From positions 59,773,915-59,837,914 of the forward strand of contig CM070575.1 in assembly GCA_036346355.1 (NCBI GenBank): a DNA stretch of 64,000 nucleotides, written 5' to 3'. Positions 36,137 through 48,715 of the stretch are shown piece by piece. A model generated the notes under the pieces. It worked only from the letters and a program-made list of their open reading frames with translations, did not search any database and was not told the DNA's origin. This stretch comes from Rhipidocladum racemiflorum. Lineage: Eukaryota > Streptophyta > Magnoliopsida > Poales > Poaceae. The position numbers and the translations under genes are program-made. Position 1 is the stretch's first letter. The number at the start of each line of letters is the position of its first letter.

Positions 36137-39100
36137 GGTTTGGAAACTCTTTCTTCAAATCCTCTTCGCGCTCCCAAGTCGCTTCGCTTTCTTCATGGTT
36201 GCTCCACTGAACTCTACAGAAACGGGTTGACTTGTTTCTAGTTTCTCGATCCATTGTGTCTAGAATCCTCACGGGATGCTCCTTATAAGTCAAGTCCTCT
36301 TGCAACTCAATTGATTCTAACGGTGTCTGTTCCTCAGGAACTCGGAGACACTTCTTTAACTGGGACACATGGAATACATCATGTACTCCTGCCAACGACT
36401 GTGGCAACTCCAGCTGATAAGCAACTTCGCCTCTGCGGCTCAAAATCTTAAATGGTCCAACATAGCAGGGTGCAAGTTTCCCTTTGGCATGGAACCTCTT
36501 AACTCCCACGAGGCGTAACTCGAGGTATACAAAGTCTTACGGTTCAAAACTCAAATCTCGGCGACGATTGTCAGCATAACTCTTTTGTCGTGATTGGGCT
36601 ACCTTCAACCTTTCCCTAATCATAGCGATCTGTTCCTCAGCCTCTTGAAGAATATCAGGCCCAAAGACACGGCTCGCCGGTCTCATTCCAATTCAATGGC
36701 GTCTGACAGGTCGACCATACAGTGCCTCAAAAGGTGACATCTGTAAGCTAGCCTGATAACTATTGTTGTAACTAAACTCGGCATACGGCAAACTCTTATC
36801 CCAAGAGGTAGCATAAGCTAATGCACAAGCTCTTAGCATATCTTCCAGAATCTGGTTGACTCTTTCGGTCTGTCCATCCGTCTGTGGATGATAAGTCAGA
36901 TCTTGAAGTTTAAACGGGTTCCCATGGCCTCATGCAACTTATTCCGAACCTTGAGGTAAATTGGGTACCTCGTCTGATACAATCCTCTTTGGCACTCCGT
37001 GCAAACAGACAATCTCGATCATGTACAGATTCGCTAATTTATCTCCCGAGTAGGTGGTCTTCACGGGGATAAAATGGGCTACTTTAGTCAAGCGATCCAC
37101 TATAACCCATATGGAGTCATAACCTCCTTGAGTCTTCGACAACCGGTAATGAAATCCATTCCGATTTCCTCCCACTTCCACTCGAGTATTTTCAACATGT
37201 AGCAATCCTGCTGGTCTCTCGATGCATTGCCTTGACTCTCTCGGCATACGTCGCACAATGCAACATGCTCGGCAACTTCACGTTTCATACTCGGCCACCG
37301 TAATCTCTCCTTCGATCTGATACATCTTGGCGCTTCCAGGATGAATCGAGTACTTGGAGTCATGGGCTTCTTCCAAAATCAGTCGCTTTAACTCCTCCTT
37401 GTCAGGCACACAAATCCGATCCTTCATCCATAACGTGCCTTGCTCATCCAATTTGAAGTCCTCTGCCTTGCCTTCCTCCTTTTTGGACTTAATCCTACGG
37501 ATCCTGTCATCATCCTTCTGTCCTTCTCGGATCTGGTCCTCTAAAGTAGGCTTTACTTCCAATGCGGCCAAGAATCCGCTAGGTACAACCTCAATCCTCA
37601 TTTTTTGAAAATCCTCACATAACTCATCCTGACTTGTGGCTAGCAACGTACTCACGGTATGGCTTTTCCGACTCAGAGCATCGGCTACTACGTTGGCCTT
37701 CCCGGGATGGTAATGGATTCCAACATTATAGTCCTTGATCAACTCTAACCATCTCCTCTGCCTCATATTCAGATCCGGTCGGGTGAATATGTACTTAAGG
37801 CTCTTATGATCCGTATATACCTCACATCTGTTTCCAATCGATAGTGACGCCATATCTTCAAAGCATGCACTACTGGCAAACTAACTCTAGGTCATGTGTC
37901 GGATAATTTTCCTCATGCGGCCTCAATCGCTTTGATGCATAAGCGACGACCTTTCCATTCTCAAACACACATCCAAGTCCTTGGCGCGATCGTCACAATA
38001 AATATCGAAGCTTTGAGCAACATCCTGTAGAACTAACACGGTCTTGATGTCAATCGCTTCTTCAGCTCTGAAATCCTTTCTCACATTCTCAAGCGTCCAT
38101 GCAAACTTCTTTTCCTTCTTCAGCAATTGCGTAAGAGGTTTTGCAATTGTCGAAAAGCCTTCGATGAAACGGCGGTAATATCCTGCCATTCCAAGGAAAC
38201 TCCGAATCTGGTCACAGTCCTCACTGCTCCCAATGTAACCACAGCTTCTACTTTGCTTGGATCTCTGGCGACTCCCTCTGCAGTCATTACATGTCCAAGA
38301 AACTCCACCTTGTCCTTCCAAAAATCACACTTGTGAACTTGGCGAAAAGTTGCTGTTCCTCGGCTTTTCCAAAACTCGCCTTAAGTGTTCGGCATGTTCA
38401 TCCTCTGTCTTGGAGTAGACCAGGATATCGCCTATGAACACGACGACAAACTTGTCCAAATATTCCATGAACACCTTATTCATCATATTCATGAAATAAG
38501 TGGCGCATTAAATCGATCCAAAGGACATAATCAGAACTCAGTAATGTCCATATCTTGGCGAGAATGCGATCTTCTAATATCCTCCGATCGGATCTTCAAC
38601 TGATGGTATCCCGATCTCGATCAATCTTGAGAAAACTCGGCTCCTCTTAATCGATCAAACAAATCATCAATCCTCGGTAGCGGATACTTATTCTTCACGG
38701 TGACTTCATTGAGTGCACGGTAGTCAATGCACATCCTGAAACTCCCGTCCTTCTTCTTGACAAACAAAACCGGTGCTCCCCACGGTGACGAACTTGGTCC
38801 GATAAATCCTTTCTCCATTAACTCCTCTAGTTTGTTTCTTCATCTCTACCAACTCCTCGGTAGACATCCGATAGGGTCTCTTTGCTATCGGTCTTACTGT
38901 GTACAAGCTCTATCACAAACTCTATGTCCCTGGGCATACCGTAGATCTTCGGAAAAACATCGGTGTACTCATTCACTCTTTGGGACATCCTCTATCTTGA
39001 TTGCCTTGGTTTAACCATCAATCTGTCCATCTCTAATCTGCAGCTGGCTTGAAATTCCACTTTCTTCCCACACGGGCTCTCAACGGAGATAGTCCTTCGC

Positions 39101-39560
39101 CCACAATCCAATACACCTTGTGCTTGGATAACCAATCCATTCCCAATATGACGCCTAAGGTCCGGGTCTCCAAAATTATAAGGTTTGCTAGGAACTCTAT
39201 TCCATCTATTAGTATTCTCACCGGAACATCCTACTTCCGCTCGGAGTTCGGAACCAGGGGTTTGAACTAAAAGCATGCACTTAAGTCTTGCAATTCTCAA
39301 GTCATTTCTAGCAGCAAAGCCTTGCGAAACAAGCGAATCGAAGCTCGAGTCAAACAAACTGCGAGTGCGAAGTTAACTAGTAACTTACCCAAGATCGACG
39401 TCAGTAGCATTCTGCGGTGCATCTGCGGTGACATGGTTGACTCGGCCTCTCACCACGGTCAGGGTGTGGCTCGTCTTTGGCGTCCTAGCTGGGTGGTTCC
39501 TAGATTGAAGCGGAATCGGGTCGCTCCTGCTGTCTTCTTTGGACAATCATGTTGGCAAAG
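36137..39560 (-). pseudogene. pol: pol of element B, broken
   Basis: The same domain order as in A and C, in short frames. A chromodomain-like tail and integrase C-terminus lie at 36137-36509 (ILDTMDRETRNKSTR; FHVSQLKKCL). Integrase core pieces are at 36939-37363, RNase H and the integrase N-terminus at 37278-37853 ([11 protein letters not shown]). Reverse transcriptase fragments fall between 37923 and 38906 ([21 protein letters not shown] at 38621-38818). Protease remnants are at 38992-39357 (GMDWLSKHK at about 39130). Lesions are frequent and often lie at the same CAG/CTG/CCG sites that are damaged in A, but with different outcomes. Confidence 0.8.
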
Positions 39561-40495
39561 TGTCTGGCTCGTTGCTTGTAACGGCGTCTCACTTGCTTCC
39601 TGGATCGCACGGAGTAGCGTTTCTAGCGGTGAGTGCAGTAGTTCGATTGGCGGTCTTGGTCTTTGCCGGGAGGGTGTCCTTGTTGCATTCGTGGTTGGAA
39701 TCAAGAATTGATTTGGTGCAACTCTCAAGCGCTGCGTTCACGACGTGATCCTTCTTTGTTGCATCCTGCGCTTCTGTTCTCATCCGGTTCCTTGCGCTTG
39801 TCCTCAAGAATAAGCGCCTTATTCACCAACTCTTGGAAATCTGGAAAGGTGTGGGTGATCAACCCTACTTGCAATCCCTGAGTTGAGTCCCTTCATGAAA
39901 CGAGATGCCGGATTTATCTGTCGCTACATCCTCAGCGTGGCGTGCTAGGGTGAACTTGTTCGTAGTCGCCCAGGCCGATTACCTTGCTTCAAAGGCTCGA
40001 ACTCCTCCTTCTTAAGGTCCATGATTCCTTCAGCACGTGATAATCTAATGCACCGTGAACTCTTCCCAAGTGATATCTTGAGGGTTCTCTGCGTGGCACG
40101 AAGTTCTCCCACCATTCTGGTAATTTGTTCCTTCCGGTGATGAGAAGCGTAAAGTACCTTCTCATTCCCTATGCATTGAGCTATGTGTAGCTTCCTCTCA
40201 ATTGATCTTAACCAATCATCGGCCTCCAATGGATTGGCATTCCCGGAGAAAGTGGGTGGGTGAGTCCTCATGAACTCGACACCTTGTATTCAAGTGGTCC
40301 CCGATTAACTTGATTAGCGTGGCCTGGCGATGGACGTGCTGCATTTGTTGCATCATAGCATGCATCAATCGAAGTCCGGGCAGCAAGAAAAGCTCCAAAT
40401 TCTGCATATCCAGTGGCGGTCTTTGGTGCTCCATCATTGGGGTTTTTCAAGCGAACCGCTCCCATTGCCTCCAAAGTTTCCACGGTGTTTACCAT
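39561..40495 (-). pseudogene. gag: gag of element B, broken
   Basis: The start at 40495 is taken at MVNT, as in relatives. Recognisable pieces are RTHPPTFSGNANPLEADDWL and SIERKLHIAQC at 39945-40271, and the zinc-knuckle tail CPKKTAG near 39540. Frameshifts break the frame repeatedly. Confidence 0.75.
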
Positions 40496-40784
40496 CCTGC
40501 CGATTTGCTCTAGGTTTAGAGATGAGAGGGAAACAAGAATAGACAAGTAATATGGAACTTATGCGGGGCAAAAGGTGTAGCCTTAAGGTCCAACTTTATT
40601 ATTAATAACTTGGTATGGTCGCATAATGCCTAAGGGCCTTGCAACACATACTGCACACTCAAAGAAACAAAGCAAATCCAAATCGAACTAACTCTCGAGT
40701 CTAACGCCTAAAGGTGACTCTTTATTCTATGACTCGACTGCCGAAGGAGTCTCACTATAGAACCTATGCTCACTCATCGAGAAA

Positions 40785-40800
40785 ACCTCCATCTGTCACA
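40785..40800 (-). other. Deletion scar: orf0 lost from element B
   Basis: The sequence AAAACCTCCATCTGTCAC joins two places that are about 690 bases apart in element A (8914-8920 and 9608-9618). In A both places carry CCTCCA. The deletion therefore removed the whole of orf0 between six-base direct repeats, leaving one copy. Confidence 0.8.
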
Positions 40801-40993
40801 AGAGTGCTTTACGTAAGAACTCTAATCTTTAAATTGTGACAAGGTAAGGGAAAATTTCAGCAAGAGACAAGAAAAGAGAGAAGGGATAAGTCGAGATGTC
40901 ATTTCTTATCTTCACAAATTTTTAGCTTTAGAAAATAGGTTTTATCCTCACTACGACCATTCTAGCTTAGGGTTGAGCTCTGAGTCAAGTATG

Positions 40994-41004
40994 GCTCGAT
41001 ACCA
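40994..41004 (-). other. Damaged primer-binding site of element B
   Basis: The plus strand reads GCTCGATACCA, against GCTCTGATACCA in A and C: one base is lost at the CTG triplet. The position beside the 5' LTR is otherwise conserved. Confidence 0.75.
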
Positions 41005-41008
41005 CCTC

Positions 41009-44000
41009 TGTCGGGACCCGAATTTGCAAATCCGGACCCTCAGGTATTCAGCACTAGTCCAGGAACGCGCTAGTGCACACAGTCTTAACATCGGTAAATA
41101 TCACAATCATACCAATCGATACTATCAAAGTACTTTATTAATAAAGGGTTACTTGACCTTATGGCCAAGATACAAATATATATGCCTTGCAAGGCGAAAC
41201 TTATTAAAAGAGAAATAACAGCGGAAAATCAAATAACCGTGGCGCCATCCAAAGATACCACAGTAACCGATCGGGCTCGCATCCCTAAGTAGACGGGTCC
41301 TCTTGGAGTTCCTCCTCCAAAGTCGCGTAATCTCCTCTTCAACTGATATTGTGTTGAGGCAAGGGTGAGTACTTGGTACTCAAGAAGTCATGCACGTGCA
41401 AGCTAATAGACTATATGCATGGCTTGGTACAAAGGAATAGCACAAGGTATTTTTGCGATAAAGACATTTGAAAAGTAGTATAAGTAGATTCGAAGCGGTA
41501 GAAATGAGTAAAGCATAAATAACTTTTCAAGAAGTTTAACAAACATTTTTCCCATCCTAAACCATAATTCCATCATCTTCCTTGTTAAACCAACCCATCT
41601 TTTCAAAACCAAGTTATTTTCGTAAAGTCTATCCCTTGATTTGTAATTCCGAGCATTGTCCAAGATCAGTGGACTCGGCTATTCAAATAGATTCTACACT
41701 CTGCAGAGGTTATGCACTTTACCCACAAGATACAAATAAACACCACAAAGGCGAGTTCAGTAACAAAGCCTTTCTAAGCCTCAAACAACACAGTGGTCCT
41801 CTCCTGGTTCGTGCTCTACACCATCCCTTCCCTTAGCCAAGGCGAAGTATGGGACCAACACACCGTTAGATGGGTATCTCGCCACGGCCACGATACGCTC
41901 CCGCACAATCACACAAAAGGTGTAATCGACACCCTGAGGCTCCACAAGTGAGTCCTTAGCGACTTAGTCAACTAGGGCCGCCCCATTCCAGCCATGTGGT
42001 TGCAAGTATGACCCAGTTCAAAGGCTTGCAAGGTTAAGTCCTTAGAGTGACCAGGCAAGACTACCCGAAACCAAATCAACACTCCCAATGCCACAATCGC
42101 CCACTGATTACTCTTGCCACATGCCCTGGCCGAAATCGTTTATCAAACCCCGCTTGATTACCATGCACCACGTGCCATCAACATCACATGATACTTTTCC
42201 AAAACAGGTTCAATATATCATTAAGTCCATATTAGCATTTGATTGTCCAAAATCATGTCATGAGCACGAGTGTGTCTAAGCAAAGATACTACAACGGTCT
42301 AAACCCATGTTGGCAATTTAATAATGTCCAACTAGTAAACCACAACTAGGGTGACAAGGGATCATGGCACATACTTAAGTAATCAAGGTGTCATATAGCA
42401 AATTGGTATTTATCTAACCCCCACGTTTAAACAAAGTATCTTTCTAATTGAACTAGCATGCAATAGTTTAAATCAAAGTAGATTTTCGAAATAGGATCAA
42501 CATGGTCAAAGCACAACTTGCCTTCAAAAAGTACTTGCTCTTGGTCTTGAGTTGGATCCTGAGTCAATACTTCTCCTTCGAATCCTTCCGGCACTTCAAC
42601 GTCTACTCGTAAAGCGTGCAAATAGCAAATACACAAATAAACACTAGGCAAAAAGATCCCAAAACTCCAAATAAAATCCATAAACAGAGAGAACAAAAAT
42701 TTCTGGATTTTTAGAAACTGGAATCACAAATTTGGAGTTAAACGCAAAAGTTATGATTATTTAAAGTTTAAATAATCAATTAAATAATTTTACAGAGAAA
42801 AACTTTAGTCCAAAAATTAAATAAAATTCATATTTAGGTAGATCTAAATTTTATACAAATTTAGAAATTTGAATCACTCAAATCGGAGTTGAAACGCAAA
42901 AGTTATAAGCGTTTGAAGTTTGAATCTAAATTTGAATCAATATTTCGAATTAATAAATCATTTTCTTTTTTCGAAATTAATTATTGCGTCAAAGATGGAC
43001 ACGTGTCGGCCTGTGATTGGTCCACGCGACTCTGACGCCAAGCACCGAACGGTCTCCACGATGACGTCCAAAGATGACGTCATCATGCCACGTGGCATGC
43101 TCCGGTCTTTCGCCACGTGTCTCGGGCCCATGGATCGGTCACGGTGACGCCCCGGCCCATGGTGGACGCGGCCTATGGCTACAGAGGCTGACACGCCGGG
43201 TCCCACCCGTCGCTGGGTCACGTGCACTGAAGCTCTCGGGCGAGGCATCGGACATGCGGCCTGCATGTCGGTGACACGCATACGCCAGGTTCGGCCGCAC
43301 GCGGGCGGCCTGTCGCTGACTCAACGCACGCGCCGCGGTGGCTACGTGGCATGATCACGGTTGGATCTAGATCCAACGGTCTAGATCTACCCTAGGTAAA
43401 CGCAGCTTCAAAGACGTGACGATCGTGGGCCGCTGGATCTTGATCCAACGGTCTAGATCCAACTGCCTTCTAAAGCCTCAGGAAACGTGGACTCACCGTG
43501 ATCGCTTGATGGTGATCGAACGGCGACAAGCCATGGTCGCGCGGCGCTGGTTGAAGGTCTGGCCGGACTTGAGGACGACGACACACGGACGGCCGCCACG
43601 GAGTAGATCCGGCGAAGGGAGAGGTTTGGTCAAGGCGTCTCGGTCCGGATCACGAATCGGGACTTGGGTGCGGCGGAGGTGGCTCGACGGCAGAGTCGAC
43701 CAAAACCAGCGGCGCAAAGCAACCGACGAGGAATCGCGGGCACGGCGAGACGCGCAGAGGTGGCGGCTGGGGCAAGTTGTGCGCAGGCAAGGGCGAACCT
43801 CGGCTGCTCCCGGCATTAAATAGCCGGCGTTGCGCTGAAACCAAGCCCTAACCGTGTCCCGCTTCGGTCACGCGGAGATCACCGGCTCGGATTCGATGAG
43901 GACGACGATCGATGCCGGCCCACGTGTCCCGCATCGGACGGTCCACACGCTCGCGACGCGACACGCATCGCCGTTGGATCTAGATCCAACTGGCCGTGGG

Positions 44001-44409
44001 TCCAGGGTTAGAGTTGGGTTCGACGCGGTTCGACCGAATCAAAAGGCTCGATCGGGTTCGGTTTGACTGAGTCCGACTTCGGTCGGTTGAACAAGATTTG
44101 ACCCGAGTTGGATTTTCCAAAATTAATATTTAAAATAATTCCTAGTAATTCATTTAATTCATTAAAAATAGCAAATGACTCAGAAAAATTCCAGAAAAAT
44201 TCTGGAAAATATTTTGGATCATTTTGGACTCAAATAAAATATTTCCAACAAAAATTTATTTGCAAAATTAAATTCTTTATTTATTTCAAAATGGAATAAA
44301 TTCAAATAAATTCCAAATAATTCCAAATAAATTCCAGAAAATTCCAAAAATTCACCAAAGTGCCACATCACACATGAATTTAAGGAAAGCAAAATTTTGG
44401 GGTGTTACA
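41009..44409 (-). repeat. 5' LTR of element B
   Basis: 3401 bp, from TGTCGGGACCCG to GGTGTTACA, followed by the ACGCT duplication. It has many small differences from the left LTR, several replacing CAG-containing words by AAAG-containing ones (for example near 41253, 42990 and 43068). A TATA-like motif is at 43815-43824 on the minus strand. Confidence 0.9.
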
Positions 44410-44414
44410 ACGCT

Positions 44415-45065
44415 CCCCCGTCCAACTACACAAAAGGTATAATTGACACCCCGAGGTCCCACAGGTACGTTATTAGCAGCTTAATCGACTAGGTCCATCC
44501 CATTACGGACATGTGATTGCACGTTTGACTCAATTCAAAGGCTTGCAAGGTTAAGTCCTTAGGGTGACCAGGGCAAGACTACCAGAAGAACCAAATCAAC
44601 TTCCCCGGTGCCACAACTGGTCCACCCGATCATTCTTGCCACATACCCCGGTCTAAATCTATTTGTCAAACCCCAGTTGATTACCATGCACCACGTGCCA
44701 TCGATAACAACATCAATAACACATGACACTTCTTAAAAACACGTTCCATATGTCATTATGTCAATGTTAACATGTAATTGGCAAAAACGTGTCAGATATA
44801 CGTAGCAGGTCTAAGCATTACACTACAACGGTCTAAATACCCATGCTGGCAATTTAATAATGTCCAACTATTTAATCTACAACTAGGGTGACAAGCGGTC
44901 ATGGCACACGATCATTTATGTCAAGGTGGCATACAACAACTAGGCAATTAACTATTCTCCCAAAATTAATTAAAGCATTTTCTAATTGAACTAGCATGCA
45001 ATAATTTAAATCAAATTAATTTCAAATGGGATCAACATGGTCAAAGCACAACTTGCCTTCAAAGA
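44415..45065 (-). repeat. E LTR, third piece
   Basis: Continues the E LTR after the right copy of ACGCT (CCCCCGTCCAACTACAC) and runs to CTTGCCTTCAAAGA, where element C starts at 45066. Confidence 0.8.
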
Positions 45066-48000
45066 TGTCGGGACCCGAATTTGCAAATCCGGACCCTTTG
45101 TGTATTCAGCACTAGTCCAGGATCACGCTAGTGCACACAGTCTCAACATTGGTAAATATCACAATCATACACATCGATAATAATAAAGTACTTTAATTAA
45201 GATAACCAAACTGGTTGCTCGACCTTGTGGTCAAGTTGCAAAAGTACGCCTCGTAGGGCTAAGACTTATTCAAGTAAAATCTGCAGCAGAATATATAAAG
45301 AAAACGCGTGGCCCCAACCAATATGCCACAGGCAACTGATTGGGCTTGCTCCCTAGTTAGACGGTTCCTCTTGGATCTCCTCCAAAACTGGTGTAGACTC
45401 CTCTTCAACTGATGTTGTATTATGGCAAGCGTGAGTACTTGGTACTCAGCAAGTCATGCACAGAATGCAAACTAATACACTACATGCATGGCTTAATACA
45501 AAGGAATAGCTCATAGTTCATTTGCAGTAACAGCATTTAACAAGTAACATAAGTAGATTCGAAAGCAGTAAAAACAAGTATAACATCAATAACTTTTCCA
45601 GGAGTTAAATAAACATCTTCCCTATTCCTAGTCCACATTTCCATCAACATCATCATTTAACCAAACCAAACCTCTCAAGTTCAAGTTATTTCCAAGAAAG
45701 TCTAACCCTTGACTGTAATTCCCGAGCAATGTCCATTACCGCGGACACGACTATTCGAATAGATTTTTCACTCTGCAGAGGTTATGCACTTTACCCACAA
45801 GATACAGCCAAACACCACAAAGGCGAGTGATCGTAACAAAGCCTTTCGGAAACGGCTAACTACACAAGTGAACCTTTCCGGTTTTTGCCATACACCATCC
45901 CTTCCCTTAACGAAGGCAAAGTATGGGACCGACATACTGTTGGACGGGTACCATGCCATCGCATTGGTACGCTCCCCTTTCAAGCTACACAAAGGGTGTA
46001 GTTGACACCCGAGGTTTCACATGCAAGTTATTAGTAACTTACTCAACTAGGTCCGTCCCATTATGGACATGTGGTTGCATGATTAACTCAGTTCAAAGGC
46101 TTGCAAGGTTAAGTCCTTATGTTGACCAGGGCAAGACTACCCGAAGAACCAAAACAACGCTCCCGATGCCACAACTGGCCCACCCGATCATTCTTGCCAC
46201 ATGCCCCGGTCGAAAACTATTTATCAAACCCAGTTGATTACCATGCACCATGTGCCATCAGCATCATCATTAATAACACATGACACTTATCAAAAACACG
46301 TTCCATATCTCATTAAGTCAAAGTTAACATGTAGTTGTCAAAATCATTTCACGTGGCAAGGCTAAGCACACTACATTGGTCTAACTACCCATGTTGGCAA
46401 TTTAATAATGTCCAACTATTTAATTCTCAACTAGGGTCACAAGGGGTTCATGGCCTACAATTATTTATGACAAGGTGGCATACAGCAACTGGGCAATTAT
46501 CTAATCTCCCAAAATTAATTAAAGCATTTTCTAACTGAACTAGCATGTAATCATTTAAATCAAAGTAATTTCAAAAATGGGATCAACATGGTCAAAGCAC
46601 AACTTGCCTTCAAAGAATACTTGATATTGGTCCTGAGGTGGCTCCTGGGTCAACACTTCACCTTCGAAGCCTTCGGGCACTTCAACTTCTACTCGTAACG
46701 CGTGCAAATAGCAATAAATGAATAAAACAGTAGATAAAAAGTGTCCAAACATCCAAATAAAGTCCATAAACAGAGAGAGCACAATTTTATAAATTTTTAG
46801 AAATTGGAATCATCCAAATCGGAGTTAAAATGCAAAAGTTATAACCATTTAAAGTTTAAAGAAAACATTAATTAAATATAAATGGAGAAATATTCATAAT
46901 CAAAAGTTAATTAAAATTCATATTTGAGTAGGTCTCATTTTTATGAAAATTTAGAAATTTGAATCACTCAAATCGGAGTTAAAACGCAAAAGTTATAAGC
47001 GTTTGAAGTTTGAATCTAAATTTAAAATCAATAAACCAAATTAATTCATTTATTTTTATACTGAAAAACCGAATAATGACGTCAGCATGACGTCAGCGTG
47101 GGTTTTGAATTTCCATCGAATTATTTTGTCTATTGGAAAAGCGATTTATGACGTCAGCATGACGTCAGTGGCTCCGGCCGAAGCGACCGACAAGCGGGTC
47201 CGGCCGTGACGTCAGCGGTGATGTCATGGTGCGGTTTAGCAGTCCGGCTGACATGCGGGCCCAGCGTGTCAGCGACACGCTGCACGCGCGCGCACCGCAT
47301 GTTGCGGCTAGGCACACGTGGCACGATCCCGGTCGTTGATTTGAAAATCGACGGCCCGGATCAGATCTAATCCCGCGCGTTAAGGGGTTAACGCGGTTAA
47401 TCTGGACCATTTGATCCAGATCGAACGGTTGGAATCTATCCTTCGCACGGTGCAACGCTGCTACGTGTCTCATTCTAAGCCGTTGGATCTAGATCCAACA
47501 GCTAGGATCTAACCTAGGTCACTACGATTCTGAACGCGTCGAAATCTAGACCGTTAGATCTAGATCTAACGGTCCTTAACGCATCTGGGTTCTAGGGTCT
47601 GAGGAAAACGTGGGCTTACCGTGGCGGTCCGATCGGGATCGGACGGCGGTTTGAGCTCGAGGGCGTCAATGGCAATGCGGCGGAGGGAGCAGACCGGAGC
47701 TGGTGAAGGCGACACGGGCAACGGTGTTTGTGGGCTTCTCTGGCGAGGTGAGATATCTCCACGGACGCGGCTCGACCTGGGGGTTCCGGATCTGGGCTCC
47801 GACACGGCGGAGGACGGCGGGGCGAAACAAAAACCGTGGCGGCACTTCACGCAACTACGGCGAGCAATCCCGGTGGATCTATGGCGGCTGGATCTCGGTG
47901 GGCTAGGGCAATACGTGCGCACGAAAAAGGGCAACCTCGGGCGATGACCCACGCCTTAAATAACCCCAGGAGGTGCGCTAAAATCGGAACTCTAATGGAA

Positions 48001-48680
48001 CGCGGCGGCGATGCGGCGGAGGAGTCCGACCCGGACTCGGGCGGAGACGAAGGCGGACAGCCATCCACGTGGCGCGATCAACGGTCACGATGGCGCGGGC
48101 GAGATCGGATCCAGACCGGATCCGGCCGAAGCGGTACGGGTTGATCCTGACCATTGGATCCAGATCCAACGGTCCGGATCGGTTTTGGTTTAGGGGGTTA
48201 GAGCGGTGCGGGCGCACGTGCGCTACGTGGCTCAATGTGGGCCGTTGGATCTTGATCCAACGGTCCACGCTTAGGCTTTCGGCGGGCCGTCCGCCGACGC
48301 TGTCGCGGTTTGGGTTCGAGTCGGACTCGGACTCGAGTCCGACTCGGGCTCGGTCGGATGAACAGTAAAACCGATTCGATTTTTTTCCAGCGATTTAATA
48401 TTCAAAATAATTTCTAGAAATTCAAATAATTCAAGAAAAATAGCAAAATACTCAGAAAAATTCCAGAAAAATTCTAGAAAATATTTTAGGACATTTGGGA
48501 CTTAAATAAAATATTTCCAACAAAATTTTATTTGCAACTTTTAATTCTTCAATTATTTCAAAAGGGAATAAATTCAAATTAAATCCAAATAAATCCAAAT
48601 AAATTCCAGAAAATTCCAAAAATTCACAAAAGTGCCAAATTTCATTTAAATTCGTGAAAAGCAAAAATTGGGGTGTTAAA
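45066..48680 (-). repeat. 3' LTR of element C (left in window)
   Basis: 3615 bp, beginning TGTCGGGACCCG and ending GGGGTGTTAAA (the usual terminal CA has become AA). It carries TGACGTCA repeats near 47077-47225 and palindromes around 47479-47502, 47551-47574, 48150-48173 and 48240-48264. It resembles 56171-56767 in the last 600 bases. Confidence 0.9.
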
Positions 48681-48692
48681 AACCTCCCTCCT
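48681..48692 (-). other. Polypurine tract of element C
   Basis: AGGAGGGAGGTT on the minus strand abuts the 3' LTR, as in element A. Confidence 0.7.
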
Positions 48693-48715
48693 TAACAGAA
48701 TCTTGTCACCGAGAT

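Larger units (their letters stand above)
33025..44409 (-). mobile_element. Gypsy (Tekay/Del-type) retrotransposon B
   Basis: 11.4 kb, minus orientation, same family as A, inserted in the E LTR with a perfect ACGCT duplication. Two deletions distinguish it. The left (3') LTR has lost its inner end with the polypurine tract (junction near 36136), and the orf0 region has been removed (scar at about 40785-40795). Coding regions are heavily broken. With no polypurine tract and an incomplete 3' LTR it could not complete reverse transcription by itself. Confidence 0.93.
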
